Below are positions 1 through 6,268 of a stretch of 8,047 bases of DNA, in pieces. This DNA comes from Brevundimonas sp. GTDB lineage: Bacteria; Pseudomonadota; Alphaproteobacteria; Caulobacterales; Caulobacteraceae. Location of the stretch: positions 1-8,047 of the forward strand of contig JADGMZ010000017.1 of NCBI GenBank assembly GCA_015234495.1, in the 5' to 3' direction. The position numbers and the translations under genes are program-made. Each line of letters starts with the position of its first letter. The stretch's first letter is position 1. The notes under the pieces were generated by a model. The model saw only the letters and a program-made list of their open reading frames with translations, did not search any database and was not told the DNA's origin.

Positions 1-2
1 CG

Positions 3-1136
3 AACTGCCCGGCGGAGTGCCGCGGGCCGGTGGCCAGCGACGAGGACCGGGTGTGGGGCGGGCGCAACGCCGTGTTTCCGACGCCGTCCCACAAGGTCTG
101 GCTGGAGCGGATGGGTGCGAGGGGCTGGACCGCGCCGGAGTGGCCGACGGCCTACGGCGGCGGCGGACTGAGCCGCGAGGAGGCCAAGGTGCTGGCCTCG
201 GAGATGCGCCGCATCGACGCCCAAGCGCCGCTGGCCAGTTTCGGTGTGTGGATGCTGGGGCCGGCCCTGCTGGCGTTCGGGACCGAGGACCAGAAGCAGC
301 GCTTCCTGCCCGAGATCGTCCGTGGGGAGATCAGATGGTGCCAAGGCTATTCCGAGCCGGGGGCGGGGTCGGACCTGGCGGCCGTACAGACGCGGGCCGA
401 GGATCGCGGCGACCACTGGATCGTCAACGGCCAGAAGGTGTGGACCTCCTACGCCGACAAGGCGGACTGGATCTTCTGCCTGGTGCGCACCGACCCGGAG
501 GCGCCCAAGCATCTGGGCATCTCGTTCGTGCTGTTCGACATGGCGACGCCGGGAGTGAGCACGCGGCCGATCACCCTGATCAGCGGCAAGAGTCCGTTCT
601 GCGAGACCTTCTTCGACGACGTGCGGGTGGAGAAGGCGAACCTCGTCGGGACGCTGAACCGGGGCTGGGACGTGGCCAAGGCGCTGCTGGCGCACGAGCG
701 GACCATGATCGGGGCCATGGGCGAGATGGCCGGCGGGCGGCCGCTGGGGCAGGTGGCGACCGGGGCGATCGGGGTCGACGCCGAGGGACGGCTGGACGAG
801 CCGATGCTGCGGGCGCGGATCGCCGAGCTGGAGGTGGATGCGGCGGCGTTCAAGCTGGCGCTGGAGCGGACCGGCGACCTGCACAAGGCGGGGCAGGCCC
901 ACCCCGCCCTGGCCTCGATGCTGAAATACTACGGCTCGGAACTGAACAAGCGGCGCCACGAGCTGCTGATGGCGGCGGGCGGGTCGGACGCGCTGGAGTG
1001 GGAGGGCGAGCGGTCGCGCGACGGGGCGATGGCGCGCGACTGGCTGAGGACCAAGGCCAACTCCATCGAGGGCGGCACCAGCGAGATCCAGCTGAACATC
1101 ATCGCCAAACACCTGCTGCAACTGCCGGGGGCGTGA
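3..1136 (+). CDS. Acyl-CoA dehydrogenase, large/catalytic-type subunit (5' end cut by window edge)
   Basis: FAD-dependent acyl-CoA dehydrogenase, which would introduce the alpha-beta double bond into an acyl-CoA in the cytoplasm. The reading frame is open to the left edge, and the residues before the GTG at 30 (NCPAECRGP) fit the family's N-terminal helix, so the true start is off-window, perhaps 20-25 residues upstream. Counting from that GTG as residue 1: N-terminal helical domain to about 100; FAD/substrate loop YSEPGAGSD at 107-115; beta domain with NGQKVWTS at 133-140; C-terminal helical domain ending in SIEGGTSEIQ at 345-354. Glu347 of that motif corresponds to the usual catalytic-base region. 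The RxQFG motif, whose arginine contacts FAD across the dimer in ordinary family members, is absent. It resembles the large subunit of two-gene enzymes such as pimeloyl-CoA dehydrogenase (PimC-like). The substrate cannot be told from the neighbours. Confidence 0.92.
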   Translation, partial: NCPAECRGPVASDEDRVWGGRNAVFPTPSHKVWLERMGARGWTAPEWPTAYGGGGLSREEAKVLASEMRRIDAQAPLASFGVWMLGPALLAFGTEDQKQRFLPEIVRGEIRWCQGYSEPGAGSDLAAVQTRAEDRGDHWIVNGQKVWTSYADKADWIFCLVRTDPEAPKHLGISFVLFDMATPGVSTRPITLISGKSPFCETFFDDVRVEKANLVGTLNRGWDVAKALLAHERTMIGAMGEMAGGRPLGQVATGAIGVDAEGRLDEPMLRARIAELEVDAAAFKLALERTGDLHKAGQAHPALASMLKYYGSELNKRRHELLMAAGGSDALEWEGERSRDGAMARDWLRTKANSIEGGTSEIQLNIIAKHLLQLPGA

Positions 1137-1150
1137 TGACGACATGGTCT

Positions 1151-1322
1151 TCTCCCTTCCCCCTCGATGGGGGAAGGGCCGGGGTTGGGGGTGGCGGCAC
1201 GCTGCATCCCACCTTGGCGCGCGAGGCGTCGTCGCATCGATGGCGACCGCGCCGCATGGCGTCCGCCCACCACCAGCCTGCCTCCACCCCACCCCACCCT
1301 CCCCCTCGAGGGGAGGGCTTTC
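1151..1322. repeat. Intergenic inverted pair of palindromic repeats (REP-like)
   Basis: This element nearly fills the gap between the two acyl-CoA dehydrogenase genes. The left unit is a perfect 10-bp hairpin (1154-1163 with 1169-1178, 5-base loop) followed by a G-rich tail. The right unit is a C-rich lead followed by an 8-bp hairpin (1297-1304 with 1310-1317). Read on the opposite strand, the right unit resembles the left unit, hairpin then G-rich tail, so the two are inverted copies. About 85 bp lie between them with no gene I recognise. The layout fits a dispersed REP/BIME-type element, from which I infer possible roles in mRNA processing or partial termination. Membership of a genome-wide family is inferred from its form. 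Confidence 0.7.
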
Positions 1323-1335
1323 GAGTGTGCGCCCG

Positions 1336-2472
1336 ATGCCCCTGATCCTCACTGAAGAACAGACCATGCTGAAGGAGGCCGCGGACGGCTTTCTGAACGA
1401 GAAGGCGCCGATCGCGCATCTGCGGAAGCTGCGCGACAGCCGCGACCCCGCCGGCGTGTCGCGCGAGCTGTGGCGGGCCTTCGGGGAGATGGGGTTCGCG
1501 GGCGTGATCATTCCGGAGGCGCACGGCGGCTCGGGCCTGGGCGCGGTCGAGGCCGGGGTGGTGGCGGAGGCGCTCGGCCGGACGCTGACGCCGTCGCCGT
1601 TCTTGGGCTCGGGCGTGCTGGCGGCGACGGTGCTGAAGGGCGGGTCGGAGGCGCAGCAGTCGGCGTGGCTGCCGAAGATCGCCGCGGGCGAGGCGATCGT
1701 GGCGCTGGCCGTGGATGAAGGGCCCAAGCACGCGCCGGCGAAGATGGCGGCGACGGCGGAGCGGGCGGGCAACGGGTTCCGGCTCAACGGGGCCAAGGCC
1801 ATGGTGCTGGACGGCCATGTGGCGGACGCCCTGATCGTGGCGGCGCCGACGGACGAGGGGATCGGCCTCTTCCTCGTCGATCCGTCCACGGACGGCGTGG
1901 CGGTCGAGCGGAGGGTGATGGTCGATGCGCACAATGCGGCGCGGGTGACGCTGAGCGACGTGGCGGTCGATGCGGACGCGTTGATCGGCTCGGTGGAGGA
2001 CGGGGCGGCGTTGCTGGAAGGCGCGCTGAACCTGGGCCGGGCCTGCGCGGCGGCGTCGCTGACCGGGGCCGGGGACGAGGCCTTCCGGCTCACCCTGGAA
2101 TACCTGCGCACGCGCAAGCAGTTCGGCAAGCTGATCGGCGAATTCCAGGCCCTGCAGCACCGGGCGGCCCACCTGTTCACCGAGCTGGAGATCGCGAAGG
2201 CGGCGGTGCTGGGGGCGCTGCAGGCGCTGGACGCGGGTCCTCCGGTCAAGCCGGAGGATGACGCTGCGGCGCTGGCCGTGTCGGTGGCCAAGGCCAAGGC
2301 CGGGCGCGTCGCCGAACTGGCGGTGCAGGAGGCGGTGCAGATGCACGGCGGCGTCGGCATGACCGACGAGTTCGACGTCGGCCTGTTCATGAAGCGGGTC
2401 CGCGTGCTGAACGAATTGCTGGGGGATGCCGGGTTCCATCAGGAGCGGATGGCGCGAAGCCAGGGGTTCTGA
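1336..2472 (+). CDS. Acyl-CoA dehydrogenase, small/pseudo-catalytic-type subunit
   Basis: A 378-residue acyl-CoA dehydrogenase homologue, probably the partner of the gene upstream. The ATG at 1336 is chosen because MPLILTEEQTML begins the family's N-terminal helix. The frame is open back to 1144, but that extension only translates the palindromic repeat. The Shine-Dalgarno signal is poor (GGGAGGG at 1311-1317, rather distant). FAD-arginine motif RKQFG is at residues 260-264 and QMHGGVGMTDEF at 335-346. The FAD loop, normally TEPxxGSD, is replaced by VDEGPKHAP (127-135). Where ordinary enzymes have the YEGT glutamate, this protein reads LLGD (361-364), so the catalytic base seems lost. This matches small subunits of alpha2-beta2 dehydrogenases (PimD-like, or the steroid FadE pairs). 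Residues 301-309 (GPPVKPEDD) are encoded by a palindromic repeat and sit in the loop between two C-terminal helices. Confidence 0.9.
   Translation: MPLILTEEQTMLKEAADGFLNEKAPIAHLRKLRDSRDPAGVSRELWRAFGEMGFAGVIIPEAHGGSGLGAVEAGVVAEALGRTLTPSPFLGSGVLAATVLKGGSEAQQSAWLPKIAAGEAIVALAVDEGPKHAPAKMAATAERAGNGFRLNGAKAMVLDGHVADALIVAAPTDEGIGLFLVDPSTDGVAVERRVMVDAHNAARVTLSDVAVDADALIGSVEDGAALLEGALNLGRACAAASLTGAGDEAFRLTLEYLRTRKQFGKLIGEFQALQHRAAHLFTELEIAKAAVLGALQALDAGPPVKPEDDAAALAVSVAKAKAGRVAELAVQEAVQMHGGVGMTDEFDVGLFMKRVRVLNELLGDAGFHQERMARSQGF
2238..2258. repeat. Short palindromic repeat inside the acyl-CoA dehydrogenase coding sequence
   Basis: Perfect 8-bp arms (2238-2245 and 2251-2258) flank a 5-base TCAAG loop inside the second dehydrogenase gene. 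It is read in frame as part of GPPVKPEDD. I recall similar palindromes (a CCGG-TCAAG-CCGG core) scattered between genes in Caulobacterales, so this looks like a dispersed repeat that landed in a gene without breaking its frame. It resembles in principle the Rickettsia palindromic elements found within proteins. The palindrome is seen directly; membership of a family is recollection. Confidence 0.6.
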
Positions 2473-2479
2473 GCTCCGT

Positions 2480-2637
2480 CCTTCTCCCCTTGCGGGAGAA
2501 GGTGGCAGCCGAAGGCTGACGGATGAGGGGTTGCGCCAGCTTGTCCATCGTCCGCCGGTCGGAGCCGCCCCCAAACCGGTGCGACCCCTCATCCGACCTC
2601 GCTGCGCTCGGCCACCTTCTCCCGCAAGGGGAGAAGG
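2480..2637. repeat. Paired inverted repeat of about 52 bp, REPIN-like, upstream of hmgA
   Basis: The left copy (2480-2531) and right copy (2584-2637) are near-identical when one is reverse-complemented, apart from a variable middle of about 15 bases. Each carries its own hairpin with a CTTGC-type 5-base loop; in the left copy 9-bp arms lie at 2480-2488 and 2494-2502. The left copy has a second small hairpin (2506-2510 with 2514-2518). A 52-bp spacer (2532-2583) separates the copies. The element begins 8 bp after the dehydrogenase stop and ends 29 bp before the hmgA start, so it fills the intergenic space. No T-run follows, so it is not a classical intrinsic terminator, though it could stabilise or process mRNA ends. 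Any hmgA promoter would have to lie within or beside it; I see none clearly. Confidence 0.85.
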
Positions 2638-2666
2638 GCTAAGTCAGGGGCAGGGAGACACTTGCC

Positions 2667-3965
2667 ATGACGACGCGAACCAACGCGCCCCTCTACATGC
2701 CGGGATTCGGCAATCACTTTTCGACGGAGGCCGTGGCCGGCGCCCTGCCCGAGGGACGGAACTCGCCGCAGCGGCACCCGCTCGGTCTCTATGCCGAACA
2801 GCTGTCGGGGACGGCCTTCACCGCGCCGCGCAGCGAGAACCGGCGCAGCTGGCTCTACCGCCTGCGGCCGTCGGCGCAGCATCCGGCCTACAAGCCGTTC
2901 GATCAGGGCCGGGTGCGGTCCGGTCCGTTCACCGAGGCGCCGCCCAATCCCAATCGCATGCGCTGGGACCCGCTGCCGACGCCGTCCGGGCCGACCGACT
3001 GGGTCGAGGGGCTGGTGACCTATGCCGGCAATGGCGACCCGGAGGCGGCGACGGGCGTCGGCGTCCACCTGTACGCCGCCAACCGCTCGATGACCGACCG
3101 GGTGTTCTACTGCGCAGACGGAGAGCTGCTCATCGTCCCGCAGCTGGGACAGCAGGCGTTTGTCACGGAGATGGGACGCATCGACGCCCGGCCCGGCGAG
3201 ATCGTGGTCATCCCGCGCGGGGTGCGCTTCCGCGTCGAGTGCGACGGCGAGATCCGCGGCTATGCGTGCGAGAACTACGGGGCCCTGTTCCGCCTGCCGG
3301 ACCTTGGGCCGATCGGCTCCAACGGCCTGGCCAATCCGCGCGACTTCCAGACCCCTGTCGCCTGGTTCGAGGACGTCGGGCGGCCGACCGAGTGTGTGCA
3401 GAAATACGGCGGCCGGCTGTGGGCCACGACCTTCGCGCACAGCCCGCTGGACGTGGTCGGCTGGCACGGCGACCTGGCACCCTACAAATACGACACCACG
3501 CGGTTCAACACGATCGGCACGGTCAGCTACGACCACCCCGACCCGTCGATCTTCACCGTCCTGACCTCGCCGTCGGGCGCGCCGGGCACGGCCAACTGCG
3601 ACTTCGCCATCTTCCCGCCGCGCTGGATGGTGGCCGAGGAGACCTTCCGGCCGCCGTGGTTCCACCGCAACGTGATGAGTGAGTTCATGGGGCTGGTGTA
3701 CGGCGAGTATGACGCCAAGGAGGGCGGCTTCTCCCCCGGCGGCGCCAGCCTGCACAATTGCATGAGCGGCCACGGCCCTGATCAGGCCAGCTACGACAAG
3801 GCGGTGAGGGCTGATCTCAAACCGGTGAAGATCGAGAACACCCTGGCGTTCATGTTCGAGACGCGCGCGCCGTTCCGCACCACGGAATGGGCGCAAACCT
3901 CGCCGACCATGCAACTGGACTACGACGACGTGTGGAGCGGGTTCGAGAAGGGACGGGTCGGATGA
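2667..3965 (+). CDS. hmgA: Homogentisate 1,2-dioxygenase
   Basis: Iron(II)-dependent cytoplasmic dioxygenase that opens the ring of homogentisate to maleylacetoacetate, the central step of tyrosine and phenylalanine degradation. The protein has 432 residues, the normal bacterial length. The ATG at 2667 is preceded by AGGGAGA at 2652-2658, well spaced. N-terminal signature [13 protein letters not shown] is at 10-22. The metal ligands are all present: His333 in WFHRN, Glu339 in SEF and His369 in SGHGPD. They correspond to human His335, Glu341 and His371 with a constant offset of two. His290 in DHPDPSIF corresponds to human His292, thought to act in catalysis. The usual partners (maleylacetoacetate isomerase, fumarylacetoacetase) are not in the window. 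Its stop overlaps the next gene's start, so it is probably co-transcribed with the two lipoproteins downstream. The protein appears intact. Confidence 0.98.
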   Translation: MTTRTNAPLYMPGFGNHFSTEAVAGALPEGRNSPQRHPLGLYAEQLSGTAFTAPRSENRRSWLYRLRPSAQHPAYKPFDQGRVRSGPFTEAPPNPNRMRWDPLPTPSGPTDWVEGLVTYAGNGDPEAATGVGVHLYAANRSMTDRVFYCADGELLIVPQLGQQAFVTEMGRIDARPGEIVVIPRGVRFRVECDGEIRGYACENYGALFRLPDLGPIGSNGLANPRDFQTPVAWFEDVGRPTECVQKYGGRLWATTFAHSPLDVVGWHGDLAPYKYDTTRFNTIGTVSYDHPDPSIFTVLTSPSGAPGTANCDFAIFPPRWMVAEETFRPPWFHRNVMSEFMGLVYGEYDAKEGGFSPGGASLHNCMSGHGPDQASYDKAVRADLKPVKIENTLAFMFETRAPFRTTEWAQTSPTMQLDYDDVWSGFEKGRVG

Positions 3966-4354
3966 AGCGCCTGATCATCGCCGCCGCGACGCTGCTGGCC
4001 GCCGCCTGCCAGCCGATGCCGGCCGACGGCGGCCGCGCCGACTTCGCCGAGATTCCGGCGGCGGCGCAGACCTCGACCGACGAAGCGGCCGACTGCGCCG
4101 CGCGGGGCGGCAAGATGCTGCCGCAGGGACGGATGCAGTCGCTGCGCTGCGTGGTCTCCTACAGCGACGCCTACCAGCGCTGCACCGACGGCGACGACTG
4201 CCAGGGCGATTGCCGGGTCGAGGAGACCAGCAGCGGCGGCTTCCCCGCCGCCGGGACGGCCGTGGTCGGACAGTGCCAGGCCACCAGCAGCCGTTTCGGG
4301 TGTTACACGACCGTGGAGGACGGCAAGGCCGAGGCCACCCTCTGCGTCGACTGA
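3962..4354 (+). CDS. Small secreted eight-cysteine protein, probable lipoprotein (first of two paralogues)
   Basis: A 130-residue protein of unknown function. The ATG at 3962 overlaps the hmgA stop as ATGA, and an AAGGGA ribosome binding sequence lies at 3948-3953 inside hmgA, so translation is probably coupled. The N-terminus is a signal peptide (MKR, then hydrophobic) ending at a possible lipobox AAAC with Cys16. Alanine at the -3 position is weaker than the usual Leu/Val/Ile, so lipidation is likely but not certain. The mature part has eight further cysteines at 45, 63, 74, 80, 84, 105, 114 and 128, enough for four disulfides in the periplasm. Motifs include [11 protein letters not shown] (74-84), FGCY (112-115) and a terminal CVD. 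The downstream gene is its paralogue. I recall similar unnamed proteins in Caulobacterales and sphingomonads, but no function for them. Confidence 0.85.
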   Translation: MKRLIIAAATLLAAACQPMPADGGRADFAEIPAAAQTSTDEAADCAARGGKMLPQGRMQSLRCVVSYSDAYQRCTDGDDCQGDCRVEETSSGGFPAAGTAVVGQCQATSSRFGCYTTVEDGKAEATLCVD

Positions 4355-4370
4355 CGAGGGAGATACCGCC

Positions 4371-4808
4371 ATGCGCCCGATCATCGCCGCCGCCGGCGTC
4401 CTGATCCTGATGGGGGCCTGCGCGCCCGAACCGGAGGAGGCGCCGGTCCCGGTCGCCCAGGCGCCGTCCGCGGCCCCGGGCCAGGCCGCGCCGCCGGACG
4501 ACAGGGCGATCGCCGACTGCAAGGCCCGCAGCGGCGAGATGCAGCGGGTCGGCCTGTTGGGCAGCTGGCAATGCATTGTGCGCTACGCCGACGCCGGCAA
4601 GCGCTGCACCGACGGCGACCAGTGCCAGGGCGACTGCCGCGCCGGGACCGACTTGCCGCCGCCGCCGAGGTCGGGCGAGCCGGCCCCGCCAGCGACCACG
4701 CCCCCGCCCACGCCGACGGAAGGCGTGTGCCAGGCCGACAGCAATGATTTCGGCTGCTACGCCGTGATCGAGAACGGCCAGGCCCGGCCGATGATCTGCG
4801 TCGACTGA
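4371..4808 (+). CDS. Small secreted eight-cysteine protein, probable lipoprotein (second of two paralogues)
   Basis: A 145-residue protein paralogous to the gene 16 bp upstream. A GAGGGAG ribosome binding sequence precedes the ATG by about 8 bases. The signal peptide runs to Cys17 (LMGAC); methionine at -3 makes the lipobox imperfect. A proline/alanine-rich linker (about 19-45) leads to the domain. Its cysteines at 50, 68, 79, 85, 89, 120, 129 and 143 have the same spacings as in the paralogue (18, 11, 6, 4, then 9, 14). Only the fifth interval differs: it is ten residues longer and filled by a proline-rich loop (about 95-117). Shared motifs are CTDGDQCQGDC, FGCY and a terminal CVD. Envelope location is inferred from the signal peptide. 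Function is unknown. A 7-bp hairpin (4808-4814 with 4819-4825) begins at the stop codon, without a T-run. Confidence 0.87.
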   Translation: MRPIIAAAGVLILMGACAPEPEEAPVPVAQAPSAAPGQAAPPDDRAIADCKARSGEMQRVGLLGSWQCIVRYADAGKRCTDGDQCQGDCRAGTDLPPPPRSGEPAPPATTPPPTPTEGVCQADSNDFGCYAVIENGQARPMICVD

Positions 4809-4833
4809 TCCGGCGCTGGCCGGATACGGAAAA

Positions 4834-4857
4834 CCCCCGCCGCGGATGCGACGGGGG
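4834..4857 (-). terminator. Intrinsic terminator for the minus-strand lipoprotein gene, perhaps bidirectional
   Basis: Ten-base arms (4834-4843 and 4848-4857) enclose a 4-base loop. On the minus strand the hairpin is followed by TTTT (the A-run 4830-4833 on the plus strand). The single imperfect pair becomes a U-G wobble in minus-strand RNA but a C-A mismatch in plus-strand RNA. Both facts favour termination of leftward transcription from the lipoprotein gene ending at 4909. It sits between two converging genes and may also help stop rightward transcripts. Confidence 0.8.
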
Positions 4858-4908
4858 CTGACCGTTCGAAGGTCACGCGAGGGTCATGACGCCCCGCGCG
4901 AACGCATC

Positions 4909-5178
4909 TTACTGAGCCGGCTGGCCGGGGTTGGCGTCGCTCGGCGAGGTGTTCGGCGTGTTCTCGGTGGTCATGCCGCCGTCGGCGTTGCCGGCCTGCT
5001 GCTCGATCATGTCGGCCTGTTGATTGAGGGCGGTTTCCTCGGCCTCGCTCGTGGCGGCGGCGGCCTGGTTCTCGAGGGCGTCGGCCTGTTGCTCGGCGGC
5101 GTTGTCGGCCGGGCTGTTGCAGGCGGCGACACCGGCCAGGGCGAAGGCGGCGGCGGAGGCGATGATCAGTTTACGCAT
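4909..5178 (-). CDS. Small Ala/Gln-rich lipoprotein with predicted helical segment
   Basis: An 89-residue predicted lipoprotein of unknown function. The ATG at 5178 is preferred over an in-frame GTG at 5193 because AAGGAA lies 5 bases upstream of it and downstream of the GTG. The signal peptide (MRKLII, then an alanine-rich hydrophobic core) ends in a good lipobox, VAAC, with Cys20. Residues about 24-63 are rich in Ala, Gln and Glu, include two QQAD segments, and could form an amphipathic helix or coiled coil. The tail (64-89) is Asn/Thr/Pro/Ser-rich and looks disordered. There are no other cysteines. It lies 87 bp after glk on the same strand and has its own strong ribosome binding site and downstream terminator, so it may be read from glk or have its own promoter. 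Small lipoproteins like this are often envelope or stress proteins, but nothing here proves that. Confidence 0.85.
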   Translation of the reverse strand: MRKLIIASAAAFALAGVAACNSPADNAAEQQADALENQAAAATSEAEETALNQQADMIEQQAGNADGGMTTENTPNTSPSDANPGQPAQ

Positions 5179-5183
5179 GGGAG

Positions 5184-5189
5184 TTCCTT
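5184..5189 (-). promoter_or_regulatory. Ribosome binding site fixing the start of the minus-strand lipoprotein
   Basis: AAGGAA on the minus strand, 5 bases before the ATG at 5178. It lies inside the longer alternative reading from the GTG at 5193, which argues that the shorter protein, with a proper signal peptide, is the real one. Confidence 0.75.
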
Positions 5190-5226
5190 CCACAGTGGAG
5201 GCTGTTGAATGCCCCGCTTCGGAATT

Positions 5227-5245
5227 GGTTCACGGCCGCGTGACC
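5227..5245 (-). other. Imperfect inverted repeat between glk and the lipoprotein gene
   Basis: GGTTCACG (5227-5234) and CGTGACC (5239-5245) are inverted around GCCG, with one unpaired base. It lies 20 bp after the glk stop and about 50 bp before the lipoprotein start. It could be a weak terminator for edd-glk, since only AATT rather than a T-run follows on the minus strand, or an operator for the lipoprotein gene. I see no convincing -35/-10 promoter in 5179-5265. Confidence 0.35.
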
Positions 5246-5265
5246 GCTGCGTGAGAATCTTTGCT

Positions 5266-6243
5266 TCAGCCCGCCTCGGCGAAGGCCACGCGGGCGGCGC
5301 CGAGCAGGGCCGCGTGCTTGTGCAGGATCACCCGGGTGGGGATGGCGGCTATGTAGTCGGTGAACCGCCCCTTGCGCTCGAAGCGCTCGCGGAACGGGCT
5401 GGCCTGCAGGAAGGGCAGGATGCGCGGGGCGATGCCGCCGGCGATATAGACGCCGCCGCGCGCGCCCGTGGTCAGGGCGATGTCGCCGGCCACGGCGCCG
5501 AGGATGGCGCAGAAGCGGGCGAGGGTGGCCCCGCAGGCGCTGCGCGGATCCTTCAGGGCCTGTTCGGTGATCTCGGCCGGGTCGTCGATCCGGGTCTCGC
5601 GGCCGTCGATCTCGGCCAGGGCGCGGTGCATGTTGAGCAGGCCGGGGCCGCAGATCAGCCGCTCGATGGAGACCCGGTCGTAGCGGCGACGCAGGATGCG
5701 CAGGATCTCGTCCTCGATGGCGTCGCCGGGGGCGAAGCAGGCGTGGCCGCCTTCGGAGGGCATGGCCATCTCCTTGCCGCGGGCGTCGCGCACCAGGGCC
5801 GAGACGCCGAAGCCGGTGCCGGGGCCGAGCACGGCGATGGTGCTGTGGGGATCGCCCTCTTCGGGACCGCCGAGCGACGCCAGTTTGTCGCCGGGGACCA
5901 CCGGAGCGCCCCAGGCCAGGGCCTCGAAGTCGTTGATCAGACGGGCAGGCCGCAGGCCGAGGGTTTCGAGCTGGGCCTCGGACACGCGCCAATGGGAGTT
6001 GGTCAGGTCGATCTCGCCATCGGTGACCGGTCCGGCGACCGCGATGACGCCGGCGGAGGGCTTGACCTCGCAGCCGTCGATGAAGGCTTCCACAGCGCCG
6101 AGGAAGGTGGGGTGGTCGGCGCCCTTGAAGCTCTGGTGATGCTCGAGCACCGGCTTGCCGTTGATCATGTGGGCGATGGCGAAGCGGGCGTTGGTGCCGC
6201 CGACGTCGCCGACCAGCAGGGTCCGGTCCCAGGCGATGGTCAT
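5266..6243 (-). CDS. glk: Glucokinase (ROK-independent, E. coli Glk-type)
   Basis: Phosphorylates glucose to glucose-6-phosphate with ATP in the cytoplasm, feeding the Entner-Doudoroff pathway. The protein has 325 residues, about the E. coli Glk length of 321. The ATG at 6243 is chosen because [13 protein letters not shown] leads directly into the phosphate-binding motif; the frame continues upstream only into the edd gene. Motifs in order: GDVGGTNAR (12-20) for phosphate binding; INDFEA (103-108), whose Asp105 matches the catalytic aspartate; GPGTGFG (140-146); SEGGH (163-167) for sugar contact; and GGVYIAGGI (263-271) for the nucleotide side. The start lies 25 bp after the edd stop, with GGAG about 10 bases upstream of the ATG, so the two are very probably one operon. 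Caulobacter crescentus has the same edd-glk order, as I recall, with zwf and pgl before it. Confidence 0.97.
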   Translation of the reverse strand: MTIAWDRTLLVGDVGGTNARFAIAHMINGKPVLEHHQSFKGADHPTFLGAVEAFIDGCEVKPSAGVIAVAGPVTDGEIDLTNSHWRVSEAQLETLGLRPARLINDFEALAWGAPVVPGDKLASLGGPEEGDPHSTIAVLGPGTGFGVSALVRDARGKEMAMPSEGGHACFAPGDAIEDEILRILRRRYDRVSIERLICGPGLLNMHRALAEIDGRETRIDDPAEITEQALKDPRSACGATLARFCAILGAVAGDIALTTGARGGVYIAGGIAPRILPFLQASPFRERFERKGRFTDYIAAIPTRVILHKHAALLGAARVAFAEAG

Positions 6244-6268
6244 GGGGTGGGGTTCTCCAGGCGATGCG

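Noticed and set aside
1154..1317. CRISPR array or direct-repeat array
   Set aside because: There are only two units and they are inverted, with no regular spacers and no cas genes.
1144..1335. Possible N-terminal extension of the second acyl-CoA dehydrogenase
   Set aside because: The 64 extra codons translate the palindromic repeat and have no family similarity; the protein proper begins at 1336.
17..1345. 442-codon open frame overlapping the first acyl-CoA dehydrogenase in another frame
   Set aside because: The product is Gly/Arg/Ala-rich without motifs, while the overlapping frame gives a textbook dehydrogenase.
1099..2592. Long open frame of 497 codons on the minus strand opposite the second acyl-CoA dehydrogenase
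   Set aside because: Its product is Arg/His/Gly/Leu-rich low-complexity sequence with no recognisable domain and runs through the palindromic repeats; it is a GC-rich shadow of the real gene.
2589..3914. Long open frame of 441 codons antisense to hmgA
   Set aside because: It has no domain, an arginine/alanine-biased composition and no ribosome binding site, and it lies opposite a fully intact dioxygenase.
5179..5200. GGAAC-like element upstream of the minus-strand lipoprotein, resembling a general-stress sigma factor site
   Set aside because: It touches the start codon, so it cannot be the -35 of this gene, and no matching -10 is found at the right distance.
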